Assembly (NCBI GenBank): GCA_046732855.1
Contig: JBKPNX010000100.1
Location: 1-20,026 of the forward strand
DNA length: 20,026 nucleotides
Origin: JBKPNX01 sp046732855
GTDB taxonomy: Bacteria > Pseudomonadota > Alphaproteobacteria > Geminicoccales > Geminicoccaceae
Direction of reading: 5' to 3'
Positions 7,876-15,532 of the stretch are shown here, in pieces; within the stretch, counting starts at the first letter, position 1; each line of letters begins with the position of its first letter. Made by a program: the position numbers and the translations under genes. The notes under the pieces were generated by a model. It worked only from the letters and a program-made list of their open reading frames with translations, was not told the origin of the DNA and did not search any database.

Positions 7876-8331
7876 TCAGCTCGCCGGCCGGTCCTTGACA
7901 CCAACCCGGAGCGCGAGCGCGCCTTCGTCGGCGAGCAGCTGCGCGGATGGCAGCCCGGCGGGCTGACGAAGCCGCTCATGGAGGTAGCGTGCATCAAAGC
8001 CGCAAGCGGCGGCCTGCTCGGCCGAGGCGGCGAACACCAGCCGCGCGATGCGTGTCAGATGAAGGGTCGCGAGACACATCGCGCAGGGCTCGCACGAGGC
8101 GTACATGGTGCAACCCTCGAGCGTGGTCCTGCCGAGCGCCTGGCAGGCTGCGCGCAGCGCCACGATCTCGGCGTGCGCCGAGGGGTCGCACGTCGACGGC
8201 ATGAGGTTGCAGCCCTCGCCGACGATCCGACCGTCCTGCACCACGACCGCACCGAATGGCTGGCCGACTCCGTCGCGCACGGCACGCTCCGCCGGGGCGA
8301 TCGCCCGCCTTAGGAAATCCTCGTCAGTCAC
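7876..8331 (-). CDS. Nucleoside/base deaminase, guanine-deaminase-like
   Basis: A 151-residue zinc deaminase of the cytidine/deoxycytidylate deaminase fold. The zinc motif is H-A-E at 53-55 (H53 ligand, E55 proton shuttle) and C-E-P-C-A-M-C at 80-86 (C83 and C86 ligands). The D-P-S-A-H-A-E-I context and small size resemble bacterial guanine deaminase (guanine to xanthine), but tRNA adenosine or other base deaminases share the fold. The start is GTG 8331: the complement of 8336-8343 gives GGAGGTGG, an excellent ribosome site, and the start lies 13 bases after the xdhC stop. The in-frame ATG at 8373 would overlap xdhC and lie upstream of that site. Following xdhC, it would feed xanthine to xanthine dehydrogenase, which supports the guanine assignment. 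Confidence 0.88.
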   Translation of the reverse strand: MTDEDFLRRAIAPAERAVRDGVGQPFGAVVVQDGRIVGEGCNLMPSTCDPSAHAEIVALRAACQALGRTTLEGCTMYASCEPCAMCLATLHLTRIARLVFAASAEQAAACGFDARYLHERLRQPAGLPSAQLLADEGALALRVGVKDRPAS

Positions 8332-8344
8332 AACGCCACCTCCG

Positions 8345-9388
8345 TCACGCCTGGGTGCGCATCCGCTCATCACCCTGCGCCCGCACCATGAGCAGCTGGG
8401 CTGTGACCGCGACCGCGATCTCGCCGGGGTGCTTGCCGGACAGTTCCGGGATGCCGATCGGGCAGACCATGCGCTCGATCACCTCGTCGGAAAGACCGCG
8501 CGCCTTGAACCGCCTGGTGAACTTTGCCCGCTTGGTCGCCGAGCCGATCAGCCCGAAATACGAGAAGTCGTTGCGGCGCAGGATCTTCTCGCACAGCGCC
8601 AGGTCCAGCGCATGGCTGTGCGTCATGACCAGGAACGCGGCTCGGCCGGGCGCCCGGTCGATCGCGTACTGTGGCGTCTCGGTACATTCGATCGTGACGT
8701 TCGGCGGCAGGTCGCGCGGAAACTGCTCGGCGCGGCTATCCACCCAGGTGACCCGGCACGGCAGCTCGCCGAGCATTCGCACCAGCGCCTTGCCGACATG
8801 GCCGGCGCCAAACAGCACGACGTGCAGCCCGGCGGGGCGGATCGGCTCGAACAGCGCCGGCCGGTCCCCCGTCTGCTCCAAGTGCGGCCCGGCGTCCGCG
8901 GCGAGCATCGCCCGCGCCGCCGCGACCGCTGGCGCTTCACGCTGCGGATCGGCAAGGCTCCCGAACGCGCCGTCTCTGCTCACGACCAGCTTGCCGCCCG
9001 CCGCGTCACCGAGCTCGGTCACCAGCACCGCGGGCTCGCTCCGGTCGACGCATGCGCGGATCGTCCTCAGCCAGCCGTTGGTGGCCTCGGAAATCGGCTC
9101 GAACAGAACCTCCGCCGTGCCGCCGCAGCACTGCCCGAGCGAAGGTCCGAGACCGAACCGGCACAGCCGCGGTGCCGAAGCACCGCCGGTCAGCATCTCG
9201 CGGGCGGTGCGCAGCGCCTGGTATTCGAGCTGGCCGCCGCCGATGGTCGCGAAAGCAGCATCCTCGGTCACCAGCATCTTGGTCCCGGCCTCGCGCGGAA
9301 CCGAGCCGCGCGTCGCGGCCACCGTGACCAGGATGCAGGGCGTTGCGGACGCGGACAATCGAGCCAGGGCGGACAGCCAGTCAGTCAT
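8345..9388 (-). CDS. xdhC: Xanthine dehydrogenase accessory protein XdhC
   Basis: A 347-residue XdhC/CoxI-family protein. Family members bind molybdenum cofactor, support its sulfuration and insert it into xanthine dehydrogenase. The N-terminal domain has T-R-G-S-V-P-R-E-A-G (26-35), I-G-G-G-Q-L-E (49-55) and the cysteine pair P-S-L-G-Q-C-C-G-G (82-90). The C-terminal Rossmann-like domain begins V-V-L-F-G-A-G-H-V-G-K (190-200) and carries M-T-H-S-H-A-L-D (255-262) and G-L-I-G-S (279-283). Length and architecture are complete. The usual xdhA and xdhB are not upstream: 360 bases without a gene separate it from gpt. The deaminase follows after 13 bases and is probably co-transcribed. No strong ribosome site is seen before the ATG. 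Confidence 0.95.
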   Translation of the reverse strand: MTDWLSALARLSASATPCILVTVAATRGSVPREAGTKMLVTEDAAFATIGGGQLEYQALRTAREMLTGGASAPRLCRFGLGPSLGQCCGGTAEVLFEPISEATNGWLRTIRACVDRSEPAVLVTELGDAAGGKLVVSRDGAFGSLADPQREAPAVAAARAMLAADAGPHLEQTGDRPALFEPIRPAGLHVVLFGAGHVGKALVRMLGELPCRVTWVDSRAEQFPRDLPPNVTIECTETPQYAIDRAPGRAAFLVMTHSHALDLALCEKILRRNDFSYFGLIGSATKRAKFTRRFKARGLSDEVIERMVCPIGIPELSGKHPGEIAVAVTAQLLMVRAQGDERMRTQA

Positions 9389-9748
9389 TCGACACGTTCA
9401 CCCATTCCGCGGGGCAGCGCGTACGCCCGGATCGATCGCGTCCGCGCGCGGTTATCTTGGGGGCAACGATCGATCACCAGCGCCTTCGTCACGACCTCTG
9501 ACCTCCAACCGACCCCCAAGGACCCCGCCACCGTGGATCAGTCCTGGACGAAGCGGGGGGCACAGCGCGGCATCATAGCTGAGAGCTGCGCGACCGGGTA
9601 TCCGGCCGCTCGTCCTTGCCGCGCGGACTGCAGTACTGCCGTTGGCCTGGTCCCTGATTGAAGCGCGGCGTGCGCTGCGGCAGCACGCTGCCAGCGGATG
9701 AGCCAGTGCACGCGCCGCGATTCGAACCCTGCAACGGGCGCGGGTGGT
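9389..9748. other. Intergenic gap between xdhC and gpt
   Basis: About 360 bases without a supported gene. Open frames here lack family likeness and good ribosome sites. A TTCGAA core at 9721-9726 looks like a tRNA T-loop, but its flanks do not pair into a T-stem. The region must hold the xdhC promoter, but I see no clear -35/-10 pair. Confidence 0.5.
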
Positions 9749-10228
9749 CTATCGATCGCGCATCGTGATGATCGGTTGGGCGAACTTGGGCTCGACGTCC
9801 CACGGGAATAGAATCCAGGTGTCCTGACTGACCTCGGTGACAAAGGTGTCGACCACCGGCCGTCCGGCCGGTTTGGCATAGACGGTGGCAAAATGCGCCT
9901 CGGGCAGCATCTCGCGCACGAGTCGCCCGGTCTGCCCGGTGTCGACCAGATCGTCGACGATCAGCCAGCCCTCGCCACTGCCCTCGATGCCCTTGAGGAT
10001 GCGCGGCTCCCGCTGACGCTGCTCGTCGTACGACGACACGCAGATGGTGTCGATCAGGCGGACCTCGAGCTCGCGCGCCACGATCTGCGCGGGCACCAAG
10101 CCGCCGCGCGCGATCGCCACGATGCCCTGCCATGGCCCGCGCTCGGCGAGGCGCCAGGACAGCGCCCGGGAATCACGGTGAAGCTCTTCCCACGAGACGG
10201 GAAAGTAACGGCGTACGGCGTCGCTCAC
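9749..10228 (-). CDS. gpt: Xanthine-guanine phosphoribosyltransferase
   Basis: A 159-residue type I phosphoribosyltransferase that joins xanthine or guanine to PRPP, giving XMP or GMP. The PRPP-binding signature I-V-D-D-L-V-D-T-G-Q-T spans 90-100. R-G-G-L-V-P-A (41-47) is the loop shared by Gpt enzymes, and W-I-L-F-P-W-D (138-144) is the base-binding region typical of this group. Length matches bacterial Gpt (about 150-160). The start codon is GTG at 10228 with AGGAG (complement of 10236-10240) seven bases upstream. It lies before xdhC and the deaminase on the same strand; together they set the fate of guanine and xanthine, salvage or oxidation. The 360-base gap suggests a separate transcript. 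Confidence 0.95.
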   Translation of the reverse strand: MSDAVRRYFPVSWEELHRDSRALSWRLAERGPWQGIVAIARGGLVPAQIVARELEVRLIDTICVSSYDEQRQREPRILKGIEGSGEGWLIVDDLVDTGQTGRLVREMLPEAHFATVYAKPAGRPVVDTFVTEVSQDTWILFPWDVEPKFAQPIITMRDR

Positions 10229-10454
10229 GGCTCAACTCCTGCGCCGGGAGCCGTCGCGATAACGCCCTGCCGAGCCTCCTGTCAATCCGGAACCCGGGCC
10301 ACGCTCCTGGACGATAGGCCGTCAGCCCCTGTCTCCGCCGATGGAGAGGGCGCAACCGCCACGCCGAGCGACGCGTACCGGAGACCACCCCAGGGCCGGT
10401 CGGGGCCGGCCGGGATTTTCGCCCGACGGGGACTTCAGGAAGTCTCTTGCGGGC

Positions 10455-11573
10455 TCAGTAGTCCAGCTGCACCGACACTACGCCGCCGTACGTATCATTC
10501 TGGTCGAAGTCGCCGTTGGCGCCGCCTTTGAACGCGCCGAGGTCCTCGGTGTTGTACGATACGTCCGCCTTCAACGTGACGCCGGGCAGGACGCCGATAT
10601 CGCCGGACACGACGAACAGATGGCTGTCGTCGACGCCTTCCTCGTCGAAGCCGTTGAAGGTATAGCCGAAGCTGACGTTGGCGTCGCCGAAGCCGTACAT
10701 CACGCCGACATTGACGATATCGAGATCGTGCGTCTCCGGCGCGAAGTCGTCTGCGCGGTTATAGCCGGCCCCTAGCGTGAAGCCGCCGAACTCGAGCAGG
10801 CCGCCGACCGCCCACGAGAACTGGTCGTCGCTGAAGCCCACCCCCTGGTCGGTCTGATTGGTGCAGTTGGATTCGCACTCCCCCCACAGCAACACCCCGG
10901 ACAGCGTGAGATCGACCGGACCAAGCGTCCCGACCCAGTTGGCGCCGCCGCTGACCCCGTTCTCGCCCTCGGCCTCGCCGCCCTGCCACCGGTCCTCCGC
11001 GGGGAGGTCCTCCTCGTAATCCGGCGTGAAGCTGGCGCCGAGCTGAAAGCCGACGACGCGCGGCGTGAAGTAGTTGACCTTGGCGGCATCGTCCGTGGTC
11101 GTGAACTGCACGAAATTGATGTTCGGAATGTCGCCGTCGATGCCGCCGGTGCCCGCCTGAGCGTCCTCGCCGCCGACAAACATGTCGTCCTCGACGCCAT
11201 CCTCGAGGCCGAGCTCGACGCGCCCGAAATGGCCGGAGAAGAACAGGGCCGCTTCATCAGTGAAAGTGTCAAAGCCAGCGCCATCGAGGCCGCCGGTGGC
11301 GACTTCCACCCAGATCTTGCTGCCGTACAGCACCCCGCGGTCGGTCGCGCCGTTGGCTTCGAAATGGATCTCGTTGTCCATCCAGAAGCCGTACTTCCGG
11401 TCGCCGCCGTTTTCGCCATTGGTCACGGTGTTCCTGCTGCCCGCGACGACGCCGAACTCGGTGAAGCCGCCGAGCGTCACCTCGATGTCGGCTTTGGCCG
11501 GGACGGTCCCGGCCAGCAGGACGCCCGCGCCCGCGAGCGCGCTGCTGCCCAGCAACAGCTTGTGCTGTATCAC
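10455..11573 (-). CDS. General outer-membrane porin
   Basis: A 372-residue Gram-negative porin expected to form a 16-strand outer-membrane barrel for small solutes. A signal peptide is clear: a short basic start, a hydrophobic core at 6-22, then V-P-A-K-A with cleavage after about A28. The mature part opens with I-E-V-T-L-G-G-F-T-E-F-G, typical of alphaproteobacterial porins. Alternating amphipathic strands follow, and the chain ends in V-Q-L-D-Y with a terminal aromatic residue, as outer-membrane barrels require for assembly. It is very rich in Asp, Glu and Gly. The start is GTG at 11573 with GGAGG (complement of 11580-11584) six bases upstream. A 14-bp palindrome at 11657-11670 in the upstream region may be an operator. 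Confidence 0.92.
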   Translation of the reverse strand: MIQHKLLLGSSALAGAGVLLAGTVPAKADIEVTLGGFTEFGVVAGSRNTVTNGENGGDRKYGFWMDNEIHFEANGATDRGVLYGSKIWVEVATGGLDGAGFDTFTDEAALFFSGHFGRVELGLEDGVEDDMFVGGEDAQAGTGGIDGDIPNINFVQFTTTDDAAKVNYFTPRVVGFQLGASFTPDYEEDLPAEDRWQGGEAEGENGVSGGANWVGTLGPVDLTLSGVLLWGECESNCTNQTDQGVGFSDDQFSWAVGGLLEFGGFTLGAGYNRADDFAPETHDLDIVNVGVMYGFGDANVSFGYTFNGFDEEGVDDSHLFVVSGDIGVLPGVTLKADVSYNTEDLGAFKGGANGDFDQNDTYGGVVSVQLDY

Positions 11574-12069
11574 GCCTTACCTCCAGCATCTTCTTAGAGT
11601 CATTCTTAGTCTAGAGAAGTATTGGAGCCTCTCTAAACTTTGGAAGTCGACGCCATGACCTGATCAGGTCGTCTAAGTGGAAGAATTCAGCATGTCAACT
11701 GCTGAAATGCGGCGCCGCAGAAGGCTCGAAAAAAGGCTGGCCGGTCGTCGCGCGCGGCGCTGGACAGCGGATCGGCCCCTCCTGAGGGCGCCGCTGCGCG
11801 GCTTCCGGCCATAACCGCGGCGCTGACCTCCGCCAGTGCCGCCTCTCGCACGAATGCGTTCGCCACATTCGCGTCTGTCATACGGGAACCGGCGCCCGCA
11901 AGCCGTGGCTGAGCAGGCGCCCCGTTGTCGGGATGCTCGGGTGGGTTCGAGCGAGATGCTTTCCCCGCTCCGGCCCGATCCCCGAGTGGGCAACACATGC
12001 GCCGCCGATTGAAGCCCGGCGACAGCCGTCCTGTTTCCCCGCGGGGGCCAGACCTCGGCACCTGGACCG
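11574..12069. other. Intergenic region upstream of the porin
   Basis: About 496 bases without a convincing gene. The part next to the porin (11585-11645) is much richer in A and T than its surroundings. It contains a repeated TTCTTAG (11591-11597, 11603-11609) and TAGAGA/TCTCTA arms (11612-11617, 11630-11635), consistent with a promoter and leader. A 64-codon minus-strand frame (11687-11881) has no good ribosome site or recognised family, so I do not call it a gene. Confidence 0.5.
11657..11670. promoter_or_regulatory. Perfect palindrome GACCTGATCAGGTC, putative porin operator
   Basis: A 14-bp perfect inverted repeat 84-97 bases upstream of the porin GTG, at the edge of an AT-rich stretch. 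Its size and place suit the binding site of a dimeric regulator acting on porin expression. I do not recognise the exact word, and no regulator gene is adjacent, so the role is inferred. Confidence 0.35.
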
Positions 12070-12405
12070 CTAGAACATGCGCGCGCCGTTCGGCACCGGG
12101 CGGTCGACGTTGATCAGCGTCACCCGGCCCTCGGGATCGGGAAAGCCGAGCACCAGGACCTCGGACATGGTCTGGGCGATCTGCTTGGGCGGGAAGTTGA
12201 CCACCGCCGCCACCTGGCGGCCGACCAGCTGCTCCGGCGCGTACAGCTCGGTCACCTGGGCGGATGCCTTCTTGCGCCCGAGGGCGGGGCCGAAATCGAT
12301 TTCGAGCAGATACGCGGGCCGGCGCGCCCCCGGTGTCGGCGCGGCGCTCAGCACCGTGCCGATGCGCACGTCCACCCTGGCGAAGTCGTCATAGCTGATG
12401 GTCAC
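12070..12405 (-). CDS. csaA: CsaA-type tRNA-binding/chaperone protein
   Basis: A 111-residue protein made of a single tRNA-binding OB fold, as in CsaA, a dimeric protein with chaperone and secretion-related activity in Bacillus. Motifs are R-I-G-T-V (15-19), R-R-P-A-Y-L-L-E-I-D-F-G-P (28-40), K-K-A-S-A-Q-V-T (45-52), V-V-N-F-P-P-K-Q-I (67-75) and the closing D-R-P-V-P-N-G-A-R near 100-109. Size and all landmarks match the family. The start is GTG at 12405; its first bases overlap the stop of the upstream phasin gene (GTGA, four bases), so translation is probably coupled. It is the last gene of the run that begins with the YbjN gene. Confidence 0.95.
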   Translation of the reverse strand: MTISYDDFARVDVRIGTVLSAAPTPGARRPAYLLEIDFGPALGRKKASAQVTELYAPEQLVGRQVAAVVNFPPKQIAQTMSEVLVLGFPDPEGRVTLINVDRPVPNGARMF

Positions 12406-12872
12406 GACCTGTCGGCGCGCTGTTCCTGCTTCTCGGCGCCGCTCTCGCGCTCGCGGGCCATGGCGGTGCGGATCTCATCGAAGCTCTCGAGCGCCCGTTG
12501 ATTGATCGTCTCGAGCGCCTCCCGGTTGGCCCGGCCGGCCATGTCGGCCAACTCGCGCATGTTGCGCAGCGCCGCCTCGAACGAGGTTCTGGCCAGCTCG
12601 AGACGCCGTTGCGCCTGCGCCTGCGGATCGCCTTCATGCATCAACCCGCGCGACGCGTCGGCGAACTCCTGCATCGCTTTTTGCAGCAGTTCGACCTCGC
12701 GCTGGACCACCGCCTGGGCGCCCTCGAGCAGCACCTGGTTGGCTTTGGTCAGCGCCTCGACGTTCTTCTGCTGCGAGGCGATCAGCTCCTGCCAGTCGAC
12801 GCCCGGCACGCGGTAGCTCTTCATCATGTTGGTGAGCTCGGCGAAAGCGTCGGGGAACGCCCGCTTGGCCAT
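12402..12872 (-). CDS. Phasin family protein (PHA granule-associated)
   Basis: A 156-residue, almost wholly helical protein of the phasin family. Phasins coat polyhydroxyalkanoate granules and control their size and number. The early segment with V-D-W-Q-E-L-I-A-S-Q-Q-K-N-V-E-A-L (25-41) is the family hallmark, followed by long amphipathic helices rich in Ala, Glu and Gln, then a charged C-terminus. There is no signal peptide or membrane segment. AGGAGG (complement of 12881-12886) lies eight bases before the ATG. It sits 30 bases after the TetR gene and overlaps csaA by four bases. The TetR protein is a candidate regulator, though PHA phasins are more often controlled by PhaR. No PHA synthase is in the window. 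Confidence 0.92.
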   Translation of the reverse strand: MAKRAFPDAFAELTNMMKSYRVPGVDWQELIASQQKNVEALTKANQVLLEGAQAVVQREVELLQKAMQEFADASRGLMHEGDPQAQAQRRLELARTSFEAALRNMRELADMAGRANREALETINQRALESFDEIRTAMARERESGAEKQEQRADRS

Positions 12873-12902
12873 ATTCCTGCCCTCCTGTCGGTGCCCGCCG
12901 GT

Positions 12903-13517
12903 TCATGCAGGCTGGGCGGCTTCGCCCTCCTCGGCGCGTCGGGCGCGCGGCTCGCGCAGCCCGGCGATGTTCTGGACCCGACGCAGCTGCTTGTCCAGTT
13001 CGGCCATCGTCCGGCCGAGGTCGGCGCCGGTGTCGTCGAACCACACCTGGGCAGTTCGCAGGTAGGCGAGGCCGAGCGCACGGCGCGCCACGCAGGCCCG
13101 CAGACCATGACAGCGCACGCCGGCCACGTCCTGCAGCCAGGCGAGCGAGCGTTCCAGCTGACAGGCGGTCAGCAAAACCACACGCGGATCGGGGCAGCGG
13201 TCGCGGGCCAGTCGGGCGAGGCCGGCCCGGTAGGGCACGAGCGCCTCCAGCCGACGCATCAGCAACTCGAATACGCGATCACGCGGCGGCAGGCCGGCGA
13301 GCTCGGCGTCGTCGATTGCGATCATCGCCTCGTCAGCCCGACGGTTGAGCGCGCGCAGCAGCGCCTCCCGGCTGCGGAACTGGCGATAGATCTCCCCGCG
13401 GGACACGCGGGTCCGCCGCGCGAGCGCCGCGAACGAGAAACCGCGCCAGCCCTCGTCGCCGATCAGCCCGAACGCCGCCGCCAGGAGGTCCGGACCCGCC
13501 TCGTGGTCGTTTGCCAT
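12903..13517 (-). CDS. TetR/AcrR family transcriptional regulator
   Basis: A 204-residue regulator with an N-terminal DNA-binding domain. The first helix begins at D-L-L-A-A-A-F-G-L-I. The helix-turn-helix is F-A-A-L-A-R-R-T-R-V-S-R-G-E-I-Y-R-Q-F (about 29-47), followed by S-R-E-A-L-L-R-A-L, the usual fourth helix. The C-terminal part is an alpha-helical ligand/dimer domain of normal length; the ligand cannot be inferred. GGAGGAG (complement of 13523-13529) lies five bases before ATG 13517. The start is 14 bases after the proC stop and the stop is 30 bases before the phasin start, so it lies inside the ybjN-proC-phasin-csaA run. Autoregulation or control of the phasin is possible, but I see no operator in the short gaps. 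Confidence 0.92.
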   Translation of the reverse strand: MANDHEAGPDLLAAAFGLIGDEGWRGFSFAALARRTRVSRGEIYRQFRSREALLRALNRRADEAMIAIDDAELAGLPPRDRVFELLMRRLEALVPYRAGLARLARDRCPDPRVVLLTACQLERSLAWLQDVAGVRCHGLRACVARRALGLAYLRTAQVWFDDTGADLGRTMAELDKQLRRVQNIAGLREPRARRAEEGEAAQPA

Positions 13518-13531
13518 GGCCTCTCCTCCGG

Positions 13532-14353
13532 TCAGGCCAGCTCGCGCGAGCGGCGCGCGCCGGCCGCAATAGCGCGATCGAACAGCGGCTGGATACCGTC
13601 GCGCCCCAGCAGCACGGCAAGCGCCGCCTGGGTCGTGCCGCCCGGGCTGGTGACGTTCTGACGCAATACCTCGACCGGCTCCTCGCTGCTCGCCGCGAGC
13701 GCGCCGCTGCCGGCGACCGTGGCGCGTGCCAGCGCCCGGGCGAGATCCGTCGGCAGACCGGAGGCGATACCCGCGTTGGCGAGCGTCTCGATCAGCAGGA
13801 AAACGTAAGCCGGACCGCCCCCCGACATGGCCGTGATCGCGTGCATCTGCTCCTCGTCATCGATCCAGTGTACCGCGCCGACGGCCGCCATCAGATCCGA
13901 GCAGAGCTGCTTTTGTGCAGCGCTCACGTGACCATTGGCGCATAGCGCGGTGACGCCCTGGCCGATCGCCGCTGGGGTGTTGGGCATCGCGCGCACGATC
14001 GGGGCACGTTGCCCGAACGCGGCCTCGAAGCGGGCAATCGCCGTGCCGGCGGCGATCGACAATAGCACGCCGCCGCGCCCGACCAGGCCGCGATAGCCGG
14101 GCAGCACGCCCGCCATCGCCTGCGGCTTGACCGCGAACACCAGCGCGCGCGGCCGCAGGTCGCCCGGCAGCGCTTCGGCCGCGGTGAGCGCGTGCACGCC
14201 GTGCCGTCCCCGCATGCGCTCGCGGATTCCGGCGTCCGGCTCGACCACGAATGCATCGGTCGCCGCGAGGCCGCGGCGCAACCAGCCGTCCAGCAGCGCG
14301 CCACCCATCTTGCCGCAGCCGATCAGCACGAGCGGCCCGGCAAGCTCGGTCAT
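13532..14353 (-). CDS. proC: Pyrroline-5-carboxylate reductase
   Basis: A 273-residue enzyme that reduces pyrroline-5-carboxylate to proline with NAD(P)H, the last step of proline synthesis in the cytoplasm. The N-terminal dinucleotide fold is V-L-I-G-C-G-K-M-G-G-A-L (9-20), followed by V-F-A-V-K-P-Q (72-78). R-A-M-P-N-T-P-A (about 120-127) is the second landmark. The ProC signature runs from S-G-G-G-P-A-Y through to the conserved N-V-T-S-P-G-G-T-T region near the C-terminus. Length matches the family. An in-frame extension upstream overlaps the YbjN gene and is not coding; I place the start at ATG 14353, which shares one base with the YbjN stop (TGATG), indicating coupling. Confidence 0.97.
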   Translation of the reverse strand: MTELAGPLVLIGCGKMGGALLDGWLRRGLAATDAFVVEPDAGIRERMRGRHGVHALTAAEALPGDLRPRALVFAVKPQAMAGVLPGYRGLVGRGGVLLSIAAGTAIARFEAAFGQRAPIVRAMPNTPAAIGQGVTALCANGHVSAAQKQLCSDLMAAVGAVHWIDDEEQMHAITAMSGGGPAYVFLLIETLANAGIASGLPTDLARALARATVAGSGALAASSEEPVEVLRQNVTSPGGTTQAALAVLLGRDGIQPLFDRAIAAGARRSRELA

Positions 14354-14859
14354 CAGGCCTCGCCTTCGGTCTCGAGCATCGCCGCGGCAAGCGCCTCCGT
14401 GGCCGGCTTGCCGCCCCAGATCACGAACTGAAAGGCCGGATAAAACCGCTCGCACTCCGTCACCGCGATATCGACGAGGTCCTCGAGCAGCTCGCTGCTG
14501 ACGCCGACGCCGTCGCGCAGCATGAGCGCGTGACGGAACACCGGCAGGTTCTCCTCGGAGGACAGATCGAAATGGCCGAGCCACAGCTTCTCGTTCGCCA
14601 TCGCGAGCAAGGCGTAGATCTGCTCGCGCTTGTTCGCGGGAACCTTCATCTCGAGCGCGCAGGACAGGTGCATGACGCCGAGCTCGGGATGCCAGCAGAA
14701 CCACATGCGGTACTGGCACCAGTGGCCGCTGATCTCGGCCGCGAGCTCATCGTCGGTCTGCCGCTGAAATGGCCATTCGTTGGCAATCGCGACCTGCTCG
14801 ACCAGATCCAGCGGATTGCCCGAAGGGGCTTCGGTCTCAGGGGGAAGAGATGACACCAT
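14353..14859 (-). CDS. YbjN domain-containing protein
   Basis: A 168-residue YbjN-domain protein of the type often found directly before proC in alphaproteobacteria. Conserved parts are N-P-L-D-L-V-E-Q near the start, the strand pair around Y-R-M-W-F-C-W-H-P-E, the A-N-E-K-L-W-L-G-H-F segment, F-R-H-A-L-M-L-R, and the C-terminal F-Y-P-A-F-Q-F-V-I-W-G-G-K. The fold resembles type III secretion chaperones; its biochemical role is not established, though E. coli YbjN affects motility and stress responses when overexpressed. ATG 14859 is preceded by GAGGAG (complement of 14867-14872) at seven bases, better than ATG 14874. It is probably the first gene of the run ending in csaA. Confidence 0.93.
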   Translation of the reverse strand: MVSSLPPETEAPSGNPLDLVEQVAIANEWPFQRQTDDELAAEISGHWCQYRMWFCWHPELGVMHLSCALEMKVPANKREQIYALLAMANEKLWLGHFDLSSEENLPVFRHALMLRDGVGVSSELLEDLVDIAVTECERFYPAFQFVIWGGKPATEALAAAMLETEGEA

Positions 14860-15037
14860 TGGCGCGCTCCTCAAGCGTGACCCCGACGGCCCGGGATCAC
14901 TTTACTCAGCGCTCGGCGCCGGTCCGACCTGGCGACGCATCGGGCGCCGGCCAGGCGGGGTAACCACTCGACACTGCCAAAAGGAGATTGCGGCTGCAAG
15001 GCGGCAGGCGCGGGCGTGCAGCGTGCCCGCACCGAGG

Positions 15038-15358
15038 TCACACCGCGGGACTGCTCCTGGGCGGGCGGCGGCGTGGAGGGGTCGGCTGCCGCGGCCCCGC
15101 GGCATCGCCCGCGCCGGCCATTCTCCGTTCAAGCTCGGCGAGCCTCGCCGCCAGAACCTCCTGCTCGGCCCGCGCCTTCTGCGCCATCGCTTTGACCGCC
15201 TCAAACTCCTCGCGCGGCACCATGTCCATGTCGGCCAGCATCCGCTCGACCCGCTCGCGCACACGGCTCTCGATCTCGTCACGCAGCCCGGACAGGGTGT
15301 TGAGCGCGCCGTTCGCCATGCGGGCCAGATCGTCCAGCAGGCGGTTTTCGGTTTGCAT
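15038..15358 (-). CDS. ubiK: Ubiquinone biosynthesis accessory factor UbiK (BMFP/YqiC family)
   Basis: A 106-residue protein of the UbiK/YqiC family, a small soluble factor that works with UbiJ to support aerobic ubiquinone synthesis and can fuse membranes. The N-terminal amphipathic part (L-L-D-D-L-A-R-M-A-N-G-A) and R-V-E-R-M-L-A-D-M-D-M-V-P-R-E-E-F-E are the family core. A coiled coil follows at about 55-82, rich in Ala, Glu and Arg, ending in L-A-A-R-L-A-E-L-E-R-R. The proline/arginine-rich tail is longer than in E. coli. GGGAG (complement of 15366-15370) lies seven bases before the ATG. It is divergent from the DUF2325 gene and separated from the YbjN gene by 178 bases, so it may or may not share its transcript. 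Confidence 0.92.
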   Translation of the reverse strand: MQTENRLLDDLARMANGALNTLSGLRDEIESRVRERVERMLADMDMVPREEFEAVKAMAQKARAEQEVLAARLAELERRMAGAGDAAGPRQPTPPRRRPPRSSPAV

Positions 15359-15494
15359 CGGGGCTCTCCCAAGCGGGCAGGAATACCCTCCCGTACACGT
15401 CGCTGAGATGTAGGAGTTGCGCGCGGCGAGACAAGCGACCCGGCGCGCGGCTGAGCCACGGCGTTACCTGGTCGAAGGAGCTGGACGACACCGC

Positions 15495-15526
15495 TATATT
15501 CCTCAGTATATCACGCGATCAGGAGG
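15495..15526 (+). promoter_or_regulatory. AT-rich promoter-like box and strong ribosome site before the DUF2325 gene
   Basis: TATATT (15495-15500) and TATATC (15507-15512) are an AT-rich patch in very GC-rich surroundings, and either could be a -10 element. I find no good -35. AGGAGG (15521-15526) lies six bases before ATG 15533, which is why that ATG looks like the original start of the gene, although its frame does not lead directly into the conserved protein. Confidence 0.35.
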
Positions 15527-15532
15527 ACCCGA

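Noticed and set aside
8105..9661. 518-codon open frame on the plus strand opposite the deaminase and xdhC
   Set aside because: It is antisense to two well-recognised genes and its low-complexity product has no family likeness.
9690..9760. tRNA-like T-loop (TTCGAA with flanking G/C)
   Set aside because: The bases on either side cannot form a five-pair T-stem on either strand, and no acceptor, D or anticodon arms are visible.
10394..10419. GGCCGG...CCGGCC hairpin followed by TTTT on the plus strand after the porin stop
   Set aside because: The T-run is on the wrong strand for the minus-strand porin and no plus-strand gene ends here.
11687..11881. 64-codon minus-strand frame starting M-T-D-A-N-V-A-N-A-F
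   Set aside because: No ribosome site and no recognised family; length is common by chance at this GC.
14354..14719. In-frame upstream extension of proC
   Set aside because: It overlaps the YbjN gene and lacks ProC likeness; the ProC fold starts right after ATG 14353.
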